From Synechococcus sp. RedBA-s (lineage in GTDB: Bacteria; Cyanobacteriota; Cyanobacteriia; PCC-6307; Cyanobiaceae): DNA of 64,000 nucleotides. The position numbers were made by a program, and so were the translations under genes. The stretch covers positions 22,376 to 86,375 of the forward strand of contig NZ_JAGQBF010000010.1 in NCBI RefSeq assembly GCF_024345495.1, read 5' to 3'. The notes under the pieces were generated by a model, which was given only the letters and a program-made list of their open reading frames with translations, had not been told where the DNA came from and did no database searches. This document shows positions 16,300 through 25,391 of the stretch, in pieces (position 1 is the first letter of the stretch; every line of letters starts with the position of its first letter).

Positions 16300-17847
16300 C
16301 TAACTTGTACGCACGACCGGCGGCGGGCTCCAGGTGCCATTCAGGATCGAGGGCGAATTCTGATTGGGGAGGTACATGCGCAGACACAGGACGAAGGGCC
16401 CCGCAGGCGCCGGTTGCCAGTTGGACACATTTTCGGTTCCCGGCGACGTATTCTGGAAATAAAGTGTCAACGACCCGTCCGGATTGTAGGTCACCTTGTC
16501 GCGGGGCACATTGATATTCAGGCGGTTCAGCGCGTTCGGATAGAACCAGTAGCCCTGGTCGTCCACATACATGGTGATCGACCAGAAGGCATCCACCGGC
16601 GGCAGGCCGCCCTTGGGGAAGGTGATGCTGTACGAGTTCGTGCCGTTGAGCGCTTCCCCCTTACCGTCCACCATGGCCAACGGATACACCGAAACCGTCG
16701 GCAATTGCCCGGGCCAGCCGAAGGCCGCGATGGCGCCGCGTTGGAGGTAGTCGGTTCCATAGACCGCCCAGTCGCTCTTCTTCACTGCCACTTTCCAGCC
16801 GTTGACCAATTGACCCATGGTCTTGAACCGCTTGCCCATCATTTCCAGAGCGACATCGGGAACATCCTTGATCGCAGACTGGATGTCGGGACTGAGTTTC
16901 GTGGGGTCGAAGGGCTTGCCGGGAACGATACCGAGCTTCGCCATCTGCGCGAGAATCGGCGCATCCTCAGGCGCCGGCGGGGCCACTTCGGCCATCAGCT
17001 TCGTCACCTTATTGAAAAACTCAGTGGTGCCGAATCCCTTGATCACCTCAATCGGCTTGTCGGTCATGGAGAACCCGGGATTAGGGTTCACCGGCGGCGC
17101 CTTGTAAGTAAAAGGCTTGCCCCAGGAGGACAGCGGCGTGACCTTGTATTGCGCCTGGATGGCGTTGACGATCTTGTAGTCTTCCTCGGTGCCGTTAGCG
17201 AATGTGCGGCCCAAGACCACAAACTGGCGTGTCGGCACCGGGATGTGTATCAGCCCGGCGGGCACCTTGCCCTTCCAGCCGGGTCCCGTGAACAGGAAGT
17301 TCTTGGCGTCGCCCCCCGCGGTGGCCACATCCGGCGAGCCGATGACCGTGACCCATAGGTCGGCCAGCTCGAAGGTCCAGAACCGCTTTCCGGTGGCAGG
17401 CTTGCTGACGACCTGCGGCTCCATCAGGTCCAGCCAGGCTACGGAGTACAGCGTATCCACGTTGGTGGCCGAAACGCCGCGATAGGTGGCCGGTGGATAC
17501 TTCGGGACGTTGAAGAAGGCGTTCATCGGCGCGCGCAATTCCTCCACGCTGGGGACATTGCTCATCTGGACGCGCGTGACCTCAGCGGTGATCAGCGAAT
17601 AACCGTAGATATAGGCGTTGAGCGCGATCTTCTTCGCCTCGTCGATGCCCAGTGCGGCCAGGGGCTTGTTCTGTGGATTGCCCGCAAGGGCATCGCGTGT
17701 GGCCAAGGCGAAGGCCCCAAGCGTCCCAGCCCCTGCCAGGTTCAGAAAATGACGGCGGGGCAAGCTGTATCCGTTGAACAGCCTTCTTCCCATCGAGGCT
17801 TTCTTGTCTGGATCAGGTTGCACGGCAAGCTCCGTTTGATCTGGCAA
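16300..17847 (-). CDS. DUF1254/DUF1214 protein, Tat-type signal
   Basis: This is a 515-residue secreted protein. Residues 30-55 give a twin-arginine signal (LPRRHFLNLAGAG, then hydrophobic to LAG). DUF1254 covers about 65-230 (YIYGYSLITAEVTRVQMS, then GVSATNVDTLYSVAWLDL). DUF1214 covers the C-terminal third, with YSITFPKGGLPPVDAFWSIT and an end near FVLCLRMYLPNQNS. The full architecture is present and uninterrupted. No enzyme activity is established that I know of. It sits inside the sulfatase island, transcribed the same way as the large sulfatase. Confidence 0.88.
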   Translation of the reverse strand: MPDQTELAVQPDPDKKASMGRRLFNGYSLPRRHFLNLAGAGTLGAFALATRDALAGNPQNKPLAALGIDEAKKIALNAYIYGYSLITAEVTRVQMSNVPSVEELRAPMNAFFNVPKYPPATYRGVSATNVDTLYSVAWLDLMEPQVVSKPATGKRFWTFELADLWVTVIGSPDVATAGGDAKNFLFTGPGWKGKVPAGLIHIPVPTRQFVVLGRTFANGTEEDYKIVNAIQAQYKVTPLSSWGKPFTYKAPPVNPNPGFSMTDKPIEVIKGFGTTEFFNKVTKLMAEVAPPAPEDAPILAQMAKLGIVPGKPFDPTKLSPDIQSAIKDVPDVALEMMGKRFKTMGQLVNGWKVAVKKSDWAVYGTDYLQRGAIAAFGWPGQLPTVSVYPLAMVDGKGEALNGTNSYSITFPKGGLPPVDAFWSITMYVDDQGYWFYPNALNRLNINVPRDKVTYNPDGSLTLYFQNTSPGTENVSNWQPAPAGPFVLCLRMYLPNQNSPSILNGTWSPPPVVRTS

Positions 17848-17926
17848 TGAGCCTACGATCTATGACGGCTATTCATGACGTCTGCAAAGTTTGGGAATGC
17901 AGATGGGCGGGCGATGAGCCTCCCCC

Positions 17927-18060
17927 TTACTCACTCGCCGCCTTGCCGTCGTAGACGAAATCGAATTCAGGCCTGTGCTTGCCAGGAGCGCGCCCTACTC
18001 AAGAGTCCCCTCACATGGCTCCTCGGTCTCAGACAGCCGCTTGAGCCGGGCAGGGAAAGG
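17927..18060 (-). pseudogene. Relic of an arylsulfatase 3' end
   Basis: Minus-strand reading gives PGKHRPEFDFVYDGKAASE and a TAA at 17927-17929. The intact sulfatase at 20965 reads PGKHKVEFNFVYDGKGAG and ends AVSE-stop; even the 12 bases CCCTTACTCACT around the stop are the same. The sequence between the two blocks, about 110 codons in the intact gene, is deleted here. Traces such as EGT before the block suggest a few more decayed codons up to about 18060. This is the remains of a fourth sulfatase gene. Confidence 0.6.
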
Positions 18061-18463
18061 CCTTTCTGGAACTGGATGCCATTGCGCGTCACGCACCAAC
18101 TGGTCGTTCTGTACCTAACCAGGCGGCCTGACCCGGCTGCGCGGAGCGAGCTGGGTCGTCAAGTTGGTTGTTGAATAGACGAAAAGAACACCCGGTGGGA
18201 GGCCTTCACCTTGCTGCCAAGCGTGCGAGCCTTGATCGAAGGCAAGCCGACGCCATTCAGATTCATGCGCTTTGGCCTTGTCCTCGCCCCCCCTGGGCTC
18301 CTGTCTCCTTTCACGGTGGCGGCTCAAGCCTTGGCCGATGGCCCCAAGGAGGGGAACCCGCCTTGGCTACCACTGCGAAACAGGTCGCTGGCCCAGCCCC
18401 CAACCCGTGGAGTGGGTTGCGGGTCACGCCACGGCTGTCAGGTCCGTTGCAGCGACAGCGTCC
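18061..18463. other. Intergenic, no gene seen
   Basis: About 400 bases precede the solute-binding gene. Open frames exist but none has family-like sequence or a start with a ribosome site. The promoter of the lipoprotein-MscS operon should lie here; no clear boxes were found. Confidence 0.4.
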
Positions 18464-19726
18464 ATGGCTGCTGAACGTTCTGAGCTCCGCTGGAGACCAG
18501 TGAAGGGTCTGAGGCTGCTGGCGGCCCTGGCGCTGCTGCTGACCTGCGGTGGTTGCGCTGGCGGCATCGGCTTCGTTCCCGACACGCTGTACATCTCGAT
18601 CGAAACCAGCACCGCCGCCGGCAGCGCCCCTGAACTGGGTGGCCACCGCAGGGTCAGCCAGCGTCTGATCGATAAGTTCCGCTCCCTGAATCCCGGCGTG
18701 GATGTGCATGTCAGCAACTACCCCGCCGATGGGCTTGTGGCGGCCACCCGTTACCGCAACAGCCGTGGTCTGGGCCCGGATCTGATCGTGAGCCGCGTGA
18801 TCACCGCCCAGCAGTTGCATCAGCAGGGGCTGAGCAGCGCCGTGACCCTGAAGCGAGACACGCTCGACCGTCTCCATCCACGCTTCCTCAAGAGTTTTCG
18901 GGAAGGCTCCAAGGAGTTCGCGGTGCCGTTCCTGGCCCAGCCCCAGGTGGCCTGTTACGACCGCCGCCGCCTCAGGGAACCGCCCCGCACCATCGACGAG
19001 CTGCTGGCCCTCAGTGCAAAGGGCCTGCGGGTGGGTCTCCCCCTCACCATCAGCGAACTGTTCTGGACCACCACGGCCCAGGGGGCCAGCGATGTCGTTG
19101 GTCAGTTGCTGGAAGGGCCAGCCAACGGGCAGGCCGCCACCTTTTCGGCTGCGGATCACCAGGCGCTCGATCGCTGGATCCGCTGGCTTCACGACGCAAG
19201 CCTGCAGCAGAACGTGTCCTTCTCCGACGATCCCTTGGATCTGATCCAGCAGCTGCAGCGGGGCCAGCGTGACTGGATCAGCTGCAACAGCGTCTGGATC
19301 GACGGCCTGAGGCAACGCATGGGCCCCAACCTGGGGGTGTCGGTGTTGCCGGGTGGGACGGATGTCCCGACCACCCCGATCAGCCGTTTGCTGGTCTGGA
19401 GCTTCGGGCGCCATTCCAGTGCACGGCAACGGCTTCTGGCCGAGCGGTTCGTGGCGTTCACGCTCAACGAGGTGACGCAGAAGCAGCTGATGGACTCGGT
19501 GCCAGGCAACTTGCCGGTGAATCCCAATGTGCTGATCCCCACCCGCAGCTCGGCACTGATGGCGTCGCTCGCCTTCAGCCTCGACCATTCCCGCCTGCTT
19601 GATTTCCCCGATCCCGAAGGGGCTATCGCCCGCAGCCGGTGGCTCGAATCGGTGCTGGAGAAGGTGGTGCTGGGTGAGTTGCCGCCAGCCCCGGCACTCG
19701 CCCAGCTGCTGGCCCGAACCCCATGA
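18464..19726 (+). CDS. Extracellular solute-binding lipoprotein
   Basis: This is a 420-residue solute-binding protein of the family-1 (sugar ABC type) class. Residues about 14-31 form a lipoprotein signal ending LLTCGGC, where the second Cys would be acylated. Typical elements follow: RLIDKFRSLNPGVDVHVSNY, then GLGPDLIVSR, VPFLAQPQVACYDRRRL as the hinge crossing, and a late FVAFTLNEVTQKQLMD with PVNPNV. The ATG at 18464 gives a compact signal peptide; GTG at 18500 is an alternative. No ABC permease or ATPase genes are adjacent; instead it overlaps an MscS channel gene by 4 bases. Confidence 0.8.
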   Translation: MAAERSELRWRPVKGLRLLAALALLLTCGGCAGGIGFVPDTLYISIETSTAAGSAPELGGHRRVSQRLIDKFRSLNPGVDVHVSNYPADGLVAATRYRNSRGLGPDLIVSRVITAQQLHQQGLSSAVTLKRDTLDRLHPRFLKSFREGSKEFAVPFLAQPQVACYDRRRLREPPRTIDELLALSAKGLRVGLPLTISELFWTTTAQGASDVVGQLLEGPANGQAATFSAADHQALDRWIRWLHDASLQQNVSFSDDPLDLIQQLQRGQRDWISCNSVWIDGLRQRMGPNLGVSVLPGGTDVPTTPISRLLVWSFGRHSSARQRLLAERFVAFTLNEVTQKQLMDSVPGNLPVNPNVLIPTRSSALMASLAFSLDHSRLLDFPDPEGAIARSRWLESVLEKVVLGELPPAPALAQLLARTP

Positions 19727-20943
19727 ATCAACTTCTCTACGAGATCGTCGGCTGGCTGGGCTTCCTCACCCGCCCGGTGGTGCTGCTGCAGTGCCTCAGC
19801 GCAGCCGCCATTGCCCTGGGCTATGCCCTGTGGATGCGGCCCCGGCTCAAGAACCGACGGTATCGCGACTCGGTGCTCGCGGCTGTGGGCCTTTGGTTCC
19901 TGCTCCGCCTCAATGGGCTCGTGATCGAGTGGCTGGGCTATCCGAACGGCCTGGCGACCTATTTCTCCCAGGCGTGGGCGGTGTGGGTGGTGCTGACCGT
20001 GGTTCGGCTGTTGCTGCTGACTCGCTTTCCCGCCAAGGAGATCCAGCGGCTGTACAGCCGGATCGTGCAGCCCCTGTTCCTGCTGGTGCTGTCGGGCTCA
20101 CTGGTCAACCAGCTGGCCTCCCTGCGTGATGTGGCCGAGATTCCCCTGTTTCCCCTCTTCGGTCCCCCGCTCACCAGCGGCAACCTGTTCCTGTTGCTCA
20201 TCATTCCTTACTTTCTGATTGCATTCTCAGCCATTCCATTGGTGTGGTTTGGGCATCTGGTGCAGCGGATGTTTCACTTCTCCGATGGCAGCCGCGACGC
20301 CGCCACCCTGGTGCTGCGCTATCTGGTGGTCGCCGTCGGGGTGCTCTGGCTGTTCCACCGGGTGGGCCTGAACACCAGCGCCATTGCGGCGATCGCAGGT
20401 GGGCTGTCGGTGGGCATCGGCTTCGGCACCAAGGAAGTGTTCTCGAACTTCATCAGTGGCCTGTGGCTGTTGTTCGAGGGATCGGTGCGGCCGGGATCGG
20501 TGCTGTTCATCGATGGCGATCCCTGCGAGGTGCGCAGCCTTGGCCTGCGGGCGGCGGTGCTGTGGCGCAACCGCGATAACGCCGAACTGGTGATTCCCAA
20601 CCAGACCTTCTTCACGGCCACCACCACCACCTACACCGGCAGCGACCGGCTGCGCCGCAGCGAGGTGCAGATCGGCGCCGCCTACCGCCACGACCCGGCG
20701 GAAGTGATCGCCCTGCTGGAGGAGGTGGCCCGCGCCACCGAAGGGGTGCTGGGCGATCCCGCCCCGCGGGCGTTCTTGGTGGGGTATGGCGATTCCTCGA
20801 TCAACTATTCACTGCGCTACTGGATTGACGACCCGCTCGGCAACCTCGCCATCCAGAGCGCCGTGAGTCAGGCGGTGTGGCACGCCTTTGCCACCAAGGG
20901 GATCGAGATTCCCTTCCCGCAGCGGGTGGTGCATCAGATCTGA
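19723..20943 (+). CDS. MscS family mechanosensitive channel
   Basis: This is a 406-residue small-conductance mechanosensitive channel. Several N-terminal helices (about 10-175) precede the pore helix and the MscS domain. The pore-lining region reads NTSAIAAIAGGLSVGIGFGT, and the beta domain contains EVFSNFISGLWLLFEGSVRP, WRNRDNAELVIPNQ and the end IEIPFPQRVVH. The gene starts with ATGA overlapping the stop of the solute-binding lipoprotein, so the two are co-translated. It has no cyclic-nucleotide domain, unlike the channel at 48271. Confidence 0.9.
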   Translation: MNQLLYEIVGWLGFLTRPVVLLQCLSAAAIALGYALWMRPRLKNRRYRDSVLAAVGLWFLLRLNGLVIEWLGYPNGLATYFSQAWAVWVVLTVVRLLLLTRFPAKEIQRLYSRIVQPLFLLVLSGSLVNQLASLRDVAEIPLFPLFGPPLTSGNLFLLLIIPYFLIAFSAIPLVWFGHLVQRMFHFSDGSRDAATLVLRYLVVAVGVLWLFHRVGLNTSAIAAIAGGLSVGIGFGTKEVFSNFISGLWLLFEGSVRPGSVLFIDGDPCEVRSLGLRAAVLWRNRDNAELVIPNQTFFTATTTTYTGSDRLRRSEVQIGAAYRHDPAEVIALLEEVARATEGVLGDPAPRAFLVGYGDSSINYSLRYWIDDPLGNLAIQSAVSQAVWHAFATKGIEIPFPQRVVHQI

Positions 20944-20964
20944 AGCTGAGCCGCTCGGTGACCC

Positions 20965-23529
20965 TTACTCACTGACAGCCTTGGTACGCATCGCCGCCTC
21001 CAGACTCTTGATGTCCGCCGGGGACAACTGGGGCCGATCAAGCTTGAGTGTGAGCTTGTTGAGCGTGCCGGTGAACTGGAACGGCGGCTGGTAATCGGCG
21101 TCGTTGACACCTGTGAGGGTGTCGGAGCCGATATCGAAGCTCTCGTCCCACTGCAGGATCATCGGCAGGGTTTTGGCCATGGTCTTGGTGGCGACCACCT
21201 TGCCGTCCACCTTGAGGGTGCCGGTACCGGGGCCGCCGACGCCGCTGAAGTTGTTGAAGGCCAGGGTGCCCGCCCCCTTGCCGTCGTAGACGAAATTGAA
21301 CTCAACCTTGTGCTTGCCGGGGGAGAGGGGCTCGGTTCCCTCCCACTTGAGGCGCTCCAGGTCCACCATGTTCCAGAGCCACACCGGCTTGCCGTTCTTC
21401 AGATAGAAGCCGTAGCCGCCGAAGCGGCCGCCCGAGGTGAGCAGCATGCCCTCGGCGCCGCCCGACGGCACCTCGATGTCGGCGCTGACGGTGTAGGAGG
21501 TGTTAAGCAGCAGGGGCGAATCGCCCTGGGGCAGCCCCACCATCGGACGGGTGTACACGAACGTGTTGCGGCCGGCGGCGATGTTCGGCCGGGGCGCCAC
21601 GATCCTGGCCGCCACTGAGGCATCGAGGGGGAACACCTGATACTTCTTCGCTTCAGCGATGAAGGCCGCCTTCATCGCTTTCACCTTCTGGGGGTTCTGG
21701 GCCGCCAGGTCGGTGGTCTGGCTGAAATCGTTGTTGAGGTTGTAGAGCTCCAGGGTCTGGTTGTTGAGCGGATCCGGATTGGCCTGCCCGAAGGCTTCCC
21801 AGGGGGCCCGGTTCACCTTGGTGCTGAGGAACCAGCCCTCGTTGTAGAGCCCCCACTGGCCCATCATTTCGAAGTACTGGATCTTGTGACGCGAGGGCAC
21901 CTTGGCATTCTTCGAGTCGAAGGTGTAAGCAAAGCTGGTGCCCTCGATCGGTTTCTGGGTGATGCCATCCACCACCTCGGGCGCCTTCAGACCGGCCGCC
22001 TCGAGGATCGTCGGCACCACGTCGATCACGTGCACGAACTGCTCGCGCAGGGCGCCCTTGTCCTTGATGCGTGCCGGCCACGACACCACCATGTTCTGGT
22101 TGACGCCGCCCAGCTTGGAGGCGTTCTGCTTGAACCAGGAGAACGGGGTGTCGAAGGCCCAGCTCCAACCCGCCGACATGTGGTTGTAGGTGCGATCGGT
22201 GCCCCAGACGTCGTAGAACTTCAGCTGCACCTCGACGGGCAGATTGTTGAGGCCGTTGAAGAAGGCCACTTCGTTGGGGGTGCCCATGGGCCCGCCTTCG
22301 GCGCTGGTGCCGTTGTCGCCGTTGATGTAGACGATCAGCGTGTTGTCGAGCTTGCCGAGATCGTCGAACTGCTGGATCACCCGGCCGATTTCATAGTCGC
22401 TGTAGGCGGCATAGGCGGCGAACACCTCCACCTGGCGGATGAACAGTTTCTGGGCATCAGGCGTAAGTTTGTCCCAGGGGGTGATCACATCGGCGGGCCA
22501 GGGTTCGAGCTTGGCGTCTTTGGGGATCACGCCGAGTTTCTTCTGATTCGCGAAAATTCGCTCCCTCAGTTTCTCGTAGCCATCATCAAACAGATGCATG
22601 GCATGAATTTTGTCCACCCACTCCTTGGTGGGATGGTGGGGCGCATGGGTGGCGCCGGGGGCGTACTTGATGAACAGCGGCTTGGCTGGATTGGTCTGGT
22701 GCATCCGCGTCATGTAGTCGATGGCGTCATCGGCCATGGCGGTGACCAGGTTCCAGCTGCCGGGAGCCTTGCCCTCGAAGGGATAGATCTGGGTGGTGTT
22801 GCGGAACAGGTTGGGCTGCCACTGGTTGGCATCACCGCCCACGAAGCCATAGAAATACTCGAAGCCCATGCCAACGGGCCACTGATCGAACGGCCCGCTC
22901 TGGCTGGCCTGGAAGGCCGGCACGTTGTGATCCTTGCCGAACCAGGCGGTGGAATAACCGTTGTCCTGGAGCAGGCGGCCGATGGTGGCCTTGTCGCGCT
23001 CGATGATGCTGTTGTAGCCAGGGAAGCCTGTCGACTGCTCCGAGATCACCCCGAAGCCGGCGGAGTGGTGGTTGCGGCCGGTGATCAGGGCGGCGCGGGT
23101 GGGGGAGCACAGTGCCGTGGAGAACATGCGGTTGTAGCGCAGCCCCGCCTTGGCGACCCGGTCCATCGCTGGTGTGGGGATCACGCCGCCGAAGGTGCTG
23201 GGCACCCCGAAACCCGCGTCGTCGGTGATGATCAGCAGCACGTTGGGCGCGCTCTGGGGGGGCGCGATCCGCGGCGCCCACCAGGGCTTCGACTGCAGGG
23301 CCCCGTCCTTGATCACACCGCCGAAGGGGGGCGCCGGGGCTGGCAGCTGGTTGCCGGGGAGCGTGGTGGTGGCGTTGGGGGCTCCCAGCGTGCCGCTGAT
23401 CTTCTGGGCCAGGGCGGGCGCGAGCAGCGGGCCGCCGATCACCAGCGCCACCGCCATCAGAACGGCGGTTGAAGCCCGCCACCAGCGGCGGCGGAACCGC
23501 AGCGAAATCGAACGAAGGCTCGGCAGCAT
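20965..23529 (-). CDS. Large secreted arylsulfatase, CSPTR type
   Basis: This 854-residue sulfatase has a signal peptide (basic RFRRRWW, hydrophobic about 21-41, ending APALAQ). Metal-binding residues are in NVLLIITDDAGFG (96-108). Formylglycine precursor Cys141 is in CSPTR, followed by ITGRNHHS. GKDHN near 199 and GDNGTSAEGG near 409 complete the active site. A C-terminal beta domain (about 645-835) contains FGGYGFYLKNGKPVWLWNMV and SPGKHKVEFNF without any membrane insert. It is a paralogue of the 921-residue enzyme at 12599. FGE, which lies 0.7 kb upstream on the same strand, would activate it. Substrate unknown. Confidence 0.92.
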   Translation of the reverse strand: MLPSLRSISLRFRRRWWRASTAVLMAVALVIGGPLLAPALAQKISGTLGAPNATTTLPGNQLPAPAPPFGGVIKDGALQSKPWWAPRIAPPQSAPNVLLIITDDAGFGVPSTFGGVIPTPAMDRVAKAGLRYNRMFSTALCSPTRAALITGRNHHSAGFGVISEQSTGFPGYNSIIERDKATIGRLLQDNGYSTAWFGKDHNVPAFQASQSGPFDQWPVGMGFEYFYGFVGGDANQWQPNLFRNTTQIYPFEGKAPGSWNLVTAMADDAIDYMTRMHQTNPAKPLFIKYAPGATHAPHHPTKEWVDKIHAMHLFDDGYEKLRERIFANQKKLGVIPKDAKLEPWPADVITPWDKLTPDAQKLFIRQVEVFAAYAAYSDYEIGRVIQQFDDLGKLDNTLIVYINGDNGTSAEGGPMGTPNEVAFFNGLNNLPVEVQLKFYDVWGTDRTYNHMSAGWSWAFDTPFSWFKQNASKLGGVNQNMVVSWPARIKDKGALREQFVHVIDVVPTILEAAGLKAPEVVDGITQKPIEGTSFAYTFDSKNAKVPSRHKIQYFEMMGQWGLYNEGWFLSTKVNRAPWEAFGQANPDPLNNQTLELYNLNNDFSQTTDLAAQNPQKVKAMKAAFIAEAKKYQVFPLDASVAARIVAPRPNIAAGRNTFVYTRPMVGLPQGDSPLLLNTSYTVSADIEVPSGGAEGMLLTSGGRFGGYGFYLKNGKPVWLWNMVDLERLKWEGTEPLSPGKHKVEFNFVYDGKGAGTLAFNNFSGVGGPGTGTLKVDGKVVATKTMAKTLPMILQWDESFDIGSDTLTGVNDADYQPPFQFTGTLNKLTLKLDRPQLSPADIKSLEAAMRTKAVSE

Positions 23530-23692
23530 GTGCTCAGGTGGGGCTTCGTTCAGACCCCGGGCAGGTGAAGCAACACTGTGAACGAGTCACGAGTGCTCGT
23601 CAGTCAAGAGCCTGACGAGCACGGCCATCTAGAAACAATGCGTCACGAGCTGCGATGGGGAGGATCGCGCCCAGGATCCGACCAATAGAACC

Positions 23693-24085
23693 CTAATCGT
23701 ATTGATATTTGTAAGGCTTGTTGCCGTAGTAATGCTTCTTTCCCTTGTACTTGCGGTACGCAGGCACATAGGAGCGTTCATACCAGTTGTTGTCCACAAA
23801 ATAGACAGGCCGGTTGCATAATTCGTAGCTTGAGCAATGGCGCGACCAGTTTCTGGCCTGCCCAGGCGGCACATTCACATACACGGGTTGAGCGCCATAA
23901 GAGTAGGCCGGCGAGCGCTCGATGATTACAGGCTGCTGGTACAACACCACCGGACGTGGGTAGTAGTCGCTCATCTCAACCCTTCCGTAATAGCCGGGCT
24001 GGCCGAAATTGAGTGAGAAATTGACCTGGGAGACAGCAGGAGCGATGAACAAGGCTGGCCAGACGGCGAGCCATCGAGTGTTCAT
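23693..24085 (-). CDS. Small secreted Tyr-rich protein
   Basis: This 130-residue protein has a signal peptide (ALFIAPAVSQ, cleavage about residue 19), then VNFSLNFGQPGYYGRVEMSD and YPRPVVLYQQPVII. The core has VPPGQARNWSRHCSSYELCN with two cysteines and RPVYFVDNNWYERSYVP. The tail is rich in Lys and Tyr. The pattern is that of a widespread short envelope protein that I recall from proteobacteria as a conserved hypothetical; no function is known to me. It sits between the FGE gene and a sulfatase, same strand. Confidence 0.7.
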   Translation of the reverse strand: MNTRWLAVWPALFIAPAVSQVNFSLNFGQPGYYGRVEMSDYYPRPVVLYQQPVIIERSPAYSYGAQPVYVNVPPGQARNWSRHCSSYELCNRPVYFVDNNWYERSYVPAYRKYKGKKHYYGNKPYKYQYD

Positions 24086-24218
24086 GTCATTTCTCCTGAA
24101 TCAGGGCCTGAATTGGCCGTGCCGCCTAGGACGCTGACCGATTGGAGTGTACGAACGTCCCGGGGCGCGGTCTCCGTCACCAGCGCCCCAAGCGATGACC
24201 AGATGTGTTCAGGAGCCC

Positions 24219-25202
24219 CTAGGAAAGAGGTGCCACCAGGCGGAACCCGATGTGGGAGGTGCCGGTGTCGGGGCTCTGGGCCTCCCGTGCAGCAGGTCGG
24301 TAGCGGCTGCAGTAGGTGGGGGAGCACAGGAATGAGCCGCCCTTGATCACGTGCTTGGCCACACCAGGATCGCGAGGATCGTTGCTGGAGGCTTCACTGG
24401 CGATGGCAGGGTCAGACCGTTGGGCCAGCCCCTCGTGGCCCGGGAGGTACCAGTCCGCCGTCCACTCCCAGACATTCCCGGTCATGTCAAGCAGTCCGTA
24501 GCCATTGGGAGGGAAGGAGCCCACTGGGGCGGTGCCGACAAAGCCGTCTTCGCCGTCATTGCGGCGGGGGAACTCCCCCTGCCAGGTGTTGGCCAGGCCT
24601 GGCTTCCAGGTGTTCCCCCAGCTGAACACCTGATCCTTGAGACCCCCCCGGGCGGCGAACTCCCACTGGGCCTCGCTGGGCAGGGCCGCCCCGGCCCAGG
24701 CGGCGAAGGCCTCGGCGTCCTCGAACGCCACCTGCACCACGGGATGCTCCTCCAGGCCAGCGATGGAGCTGGCAGGTCCCTGCGGATGACGCCAGTCAGC
24801 CCCTGGAACCCAGTTCCACCAGCTGAGTTCCTCGATCGGGCCATCCCCGGCCACGGGCCTGAACACCAGCGAACCGGGCGCGCGCTCACTGGCTTTCAGC
24901 TGCGGGAACTGCTCAACCGACAGGGGGCGCTCCGCCACCGTGCGATAGCCCGTGGCGGCCACAAAGGTGGCGAACTGCCGGTTCGTCACCTCATGGGCGG
25001 CGAGGCAGAAGGGGGAGAGGCGAATGCCACCTGTGGCGCGTTCCTCGTCCAGCTGGCCGGCGGCGCCGATGCGGAAGCGGCCCGCGGGGATCGCCACCAT
25101 GTCTACCGGACACGCCTGGGGCGCAGCAAGGGCTGGGCCCGGCTGAACCCACAGCAGGAGGAGCACCAGCAGAGCCAGCCAGATCGGAGCTGGTCGAGGC
25201 AT
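24219..25202 (-). CDS. Formylglycine-generating enzyme (sulfatase activator)
   Basis: This 327-residue FGE-sulfatase family protein oxidises the active-site Cys of sulfatases to formylglycine. A signal segment (hydrophobic about 8-26) indicates export. The domain begins with CPVDMVAIPAGRFRIG and shows HEVTNRQFATFVAATGY, LPSEAQWEFAARGG, and DMTGNVWEWTADWY. Near the end KGGSFLCSPTYCSRYRPAAR carries the two catalytic cysteines (about C293 and C298). The ATG at 25202 is chosen because it directly precedes the signal segment. It is on the same strand as both large sulfatases, whose CSPTR motifs fit its target. All key residues are kept. Confidence 0.9.
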   Translation of the reverse strand: MPRPAPIWLALLVLLLLWVQPGPALAAPQACPVDMVAIPAGRFRIGAAGQLDEERATGGIRLSPFCLAAHEVTNRQFATFVAATGYRTVAERPLSVEQFPQLKASERAPGSLVFRPVAGDGPIEELSWWNWVPGADWRHPQGPASSIAGLEEHPVVQVAFEDAEAFAAWAGAALPSEAQWEFAARGGLKDQVFSWGNTWKPGLANTWQGEFPRRNDGEDGFVGTAPVGSFPPNGYGLLDMTGNVWEWTADWYLPGHEGLAQRSDPAIASEASSNDPRDPGVAKHVIKGGSFLCSPTYCSRYRPAAREAQSPDTGTSHIGFRLVAPLS

Positions 25203-25391
25203 CGCGCTGGGATTGCAGCAGGAGGAGTTGAAGTTAGTGGCGAATCCCGTTGATGTGCCTTCGAGAAAGGCACTATCCGCAGAACAGCAACATGGAGCTA
25301 CAGCCACTCATTGTCTTGGTCCCCATGACCAGGGCCTTCCCAAGGGGAAAAATTGGTACGGTCGATCCTCATACGTTGACGGAGCTGTTCG

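Noticed and set aside
21886..23472. Long plus-strand open frame over the 854-residue sulfatase
   Set aside because: Low-complexity His/Gly/Ala-rich translation with no family motif; shadow of the sulfatase.
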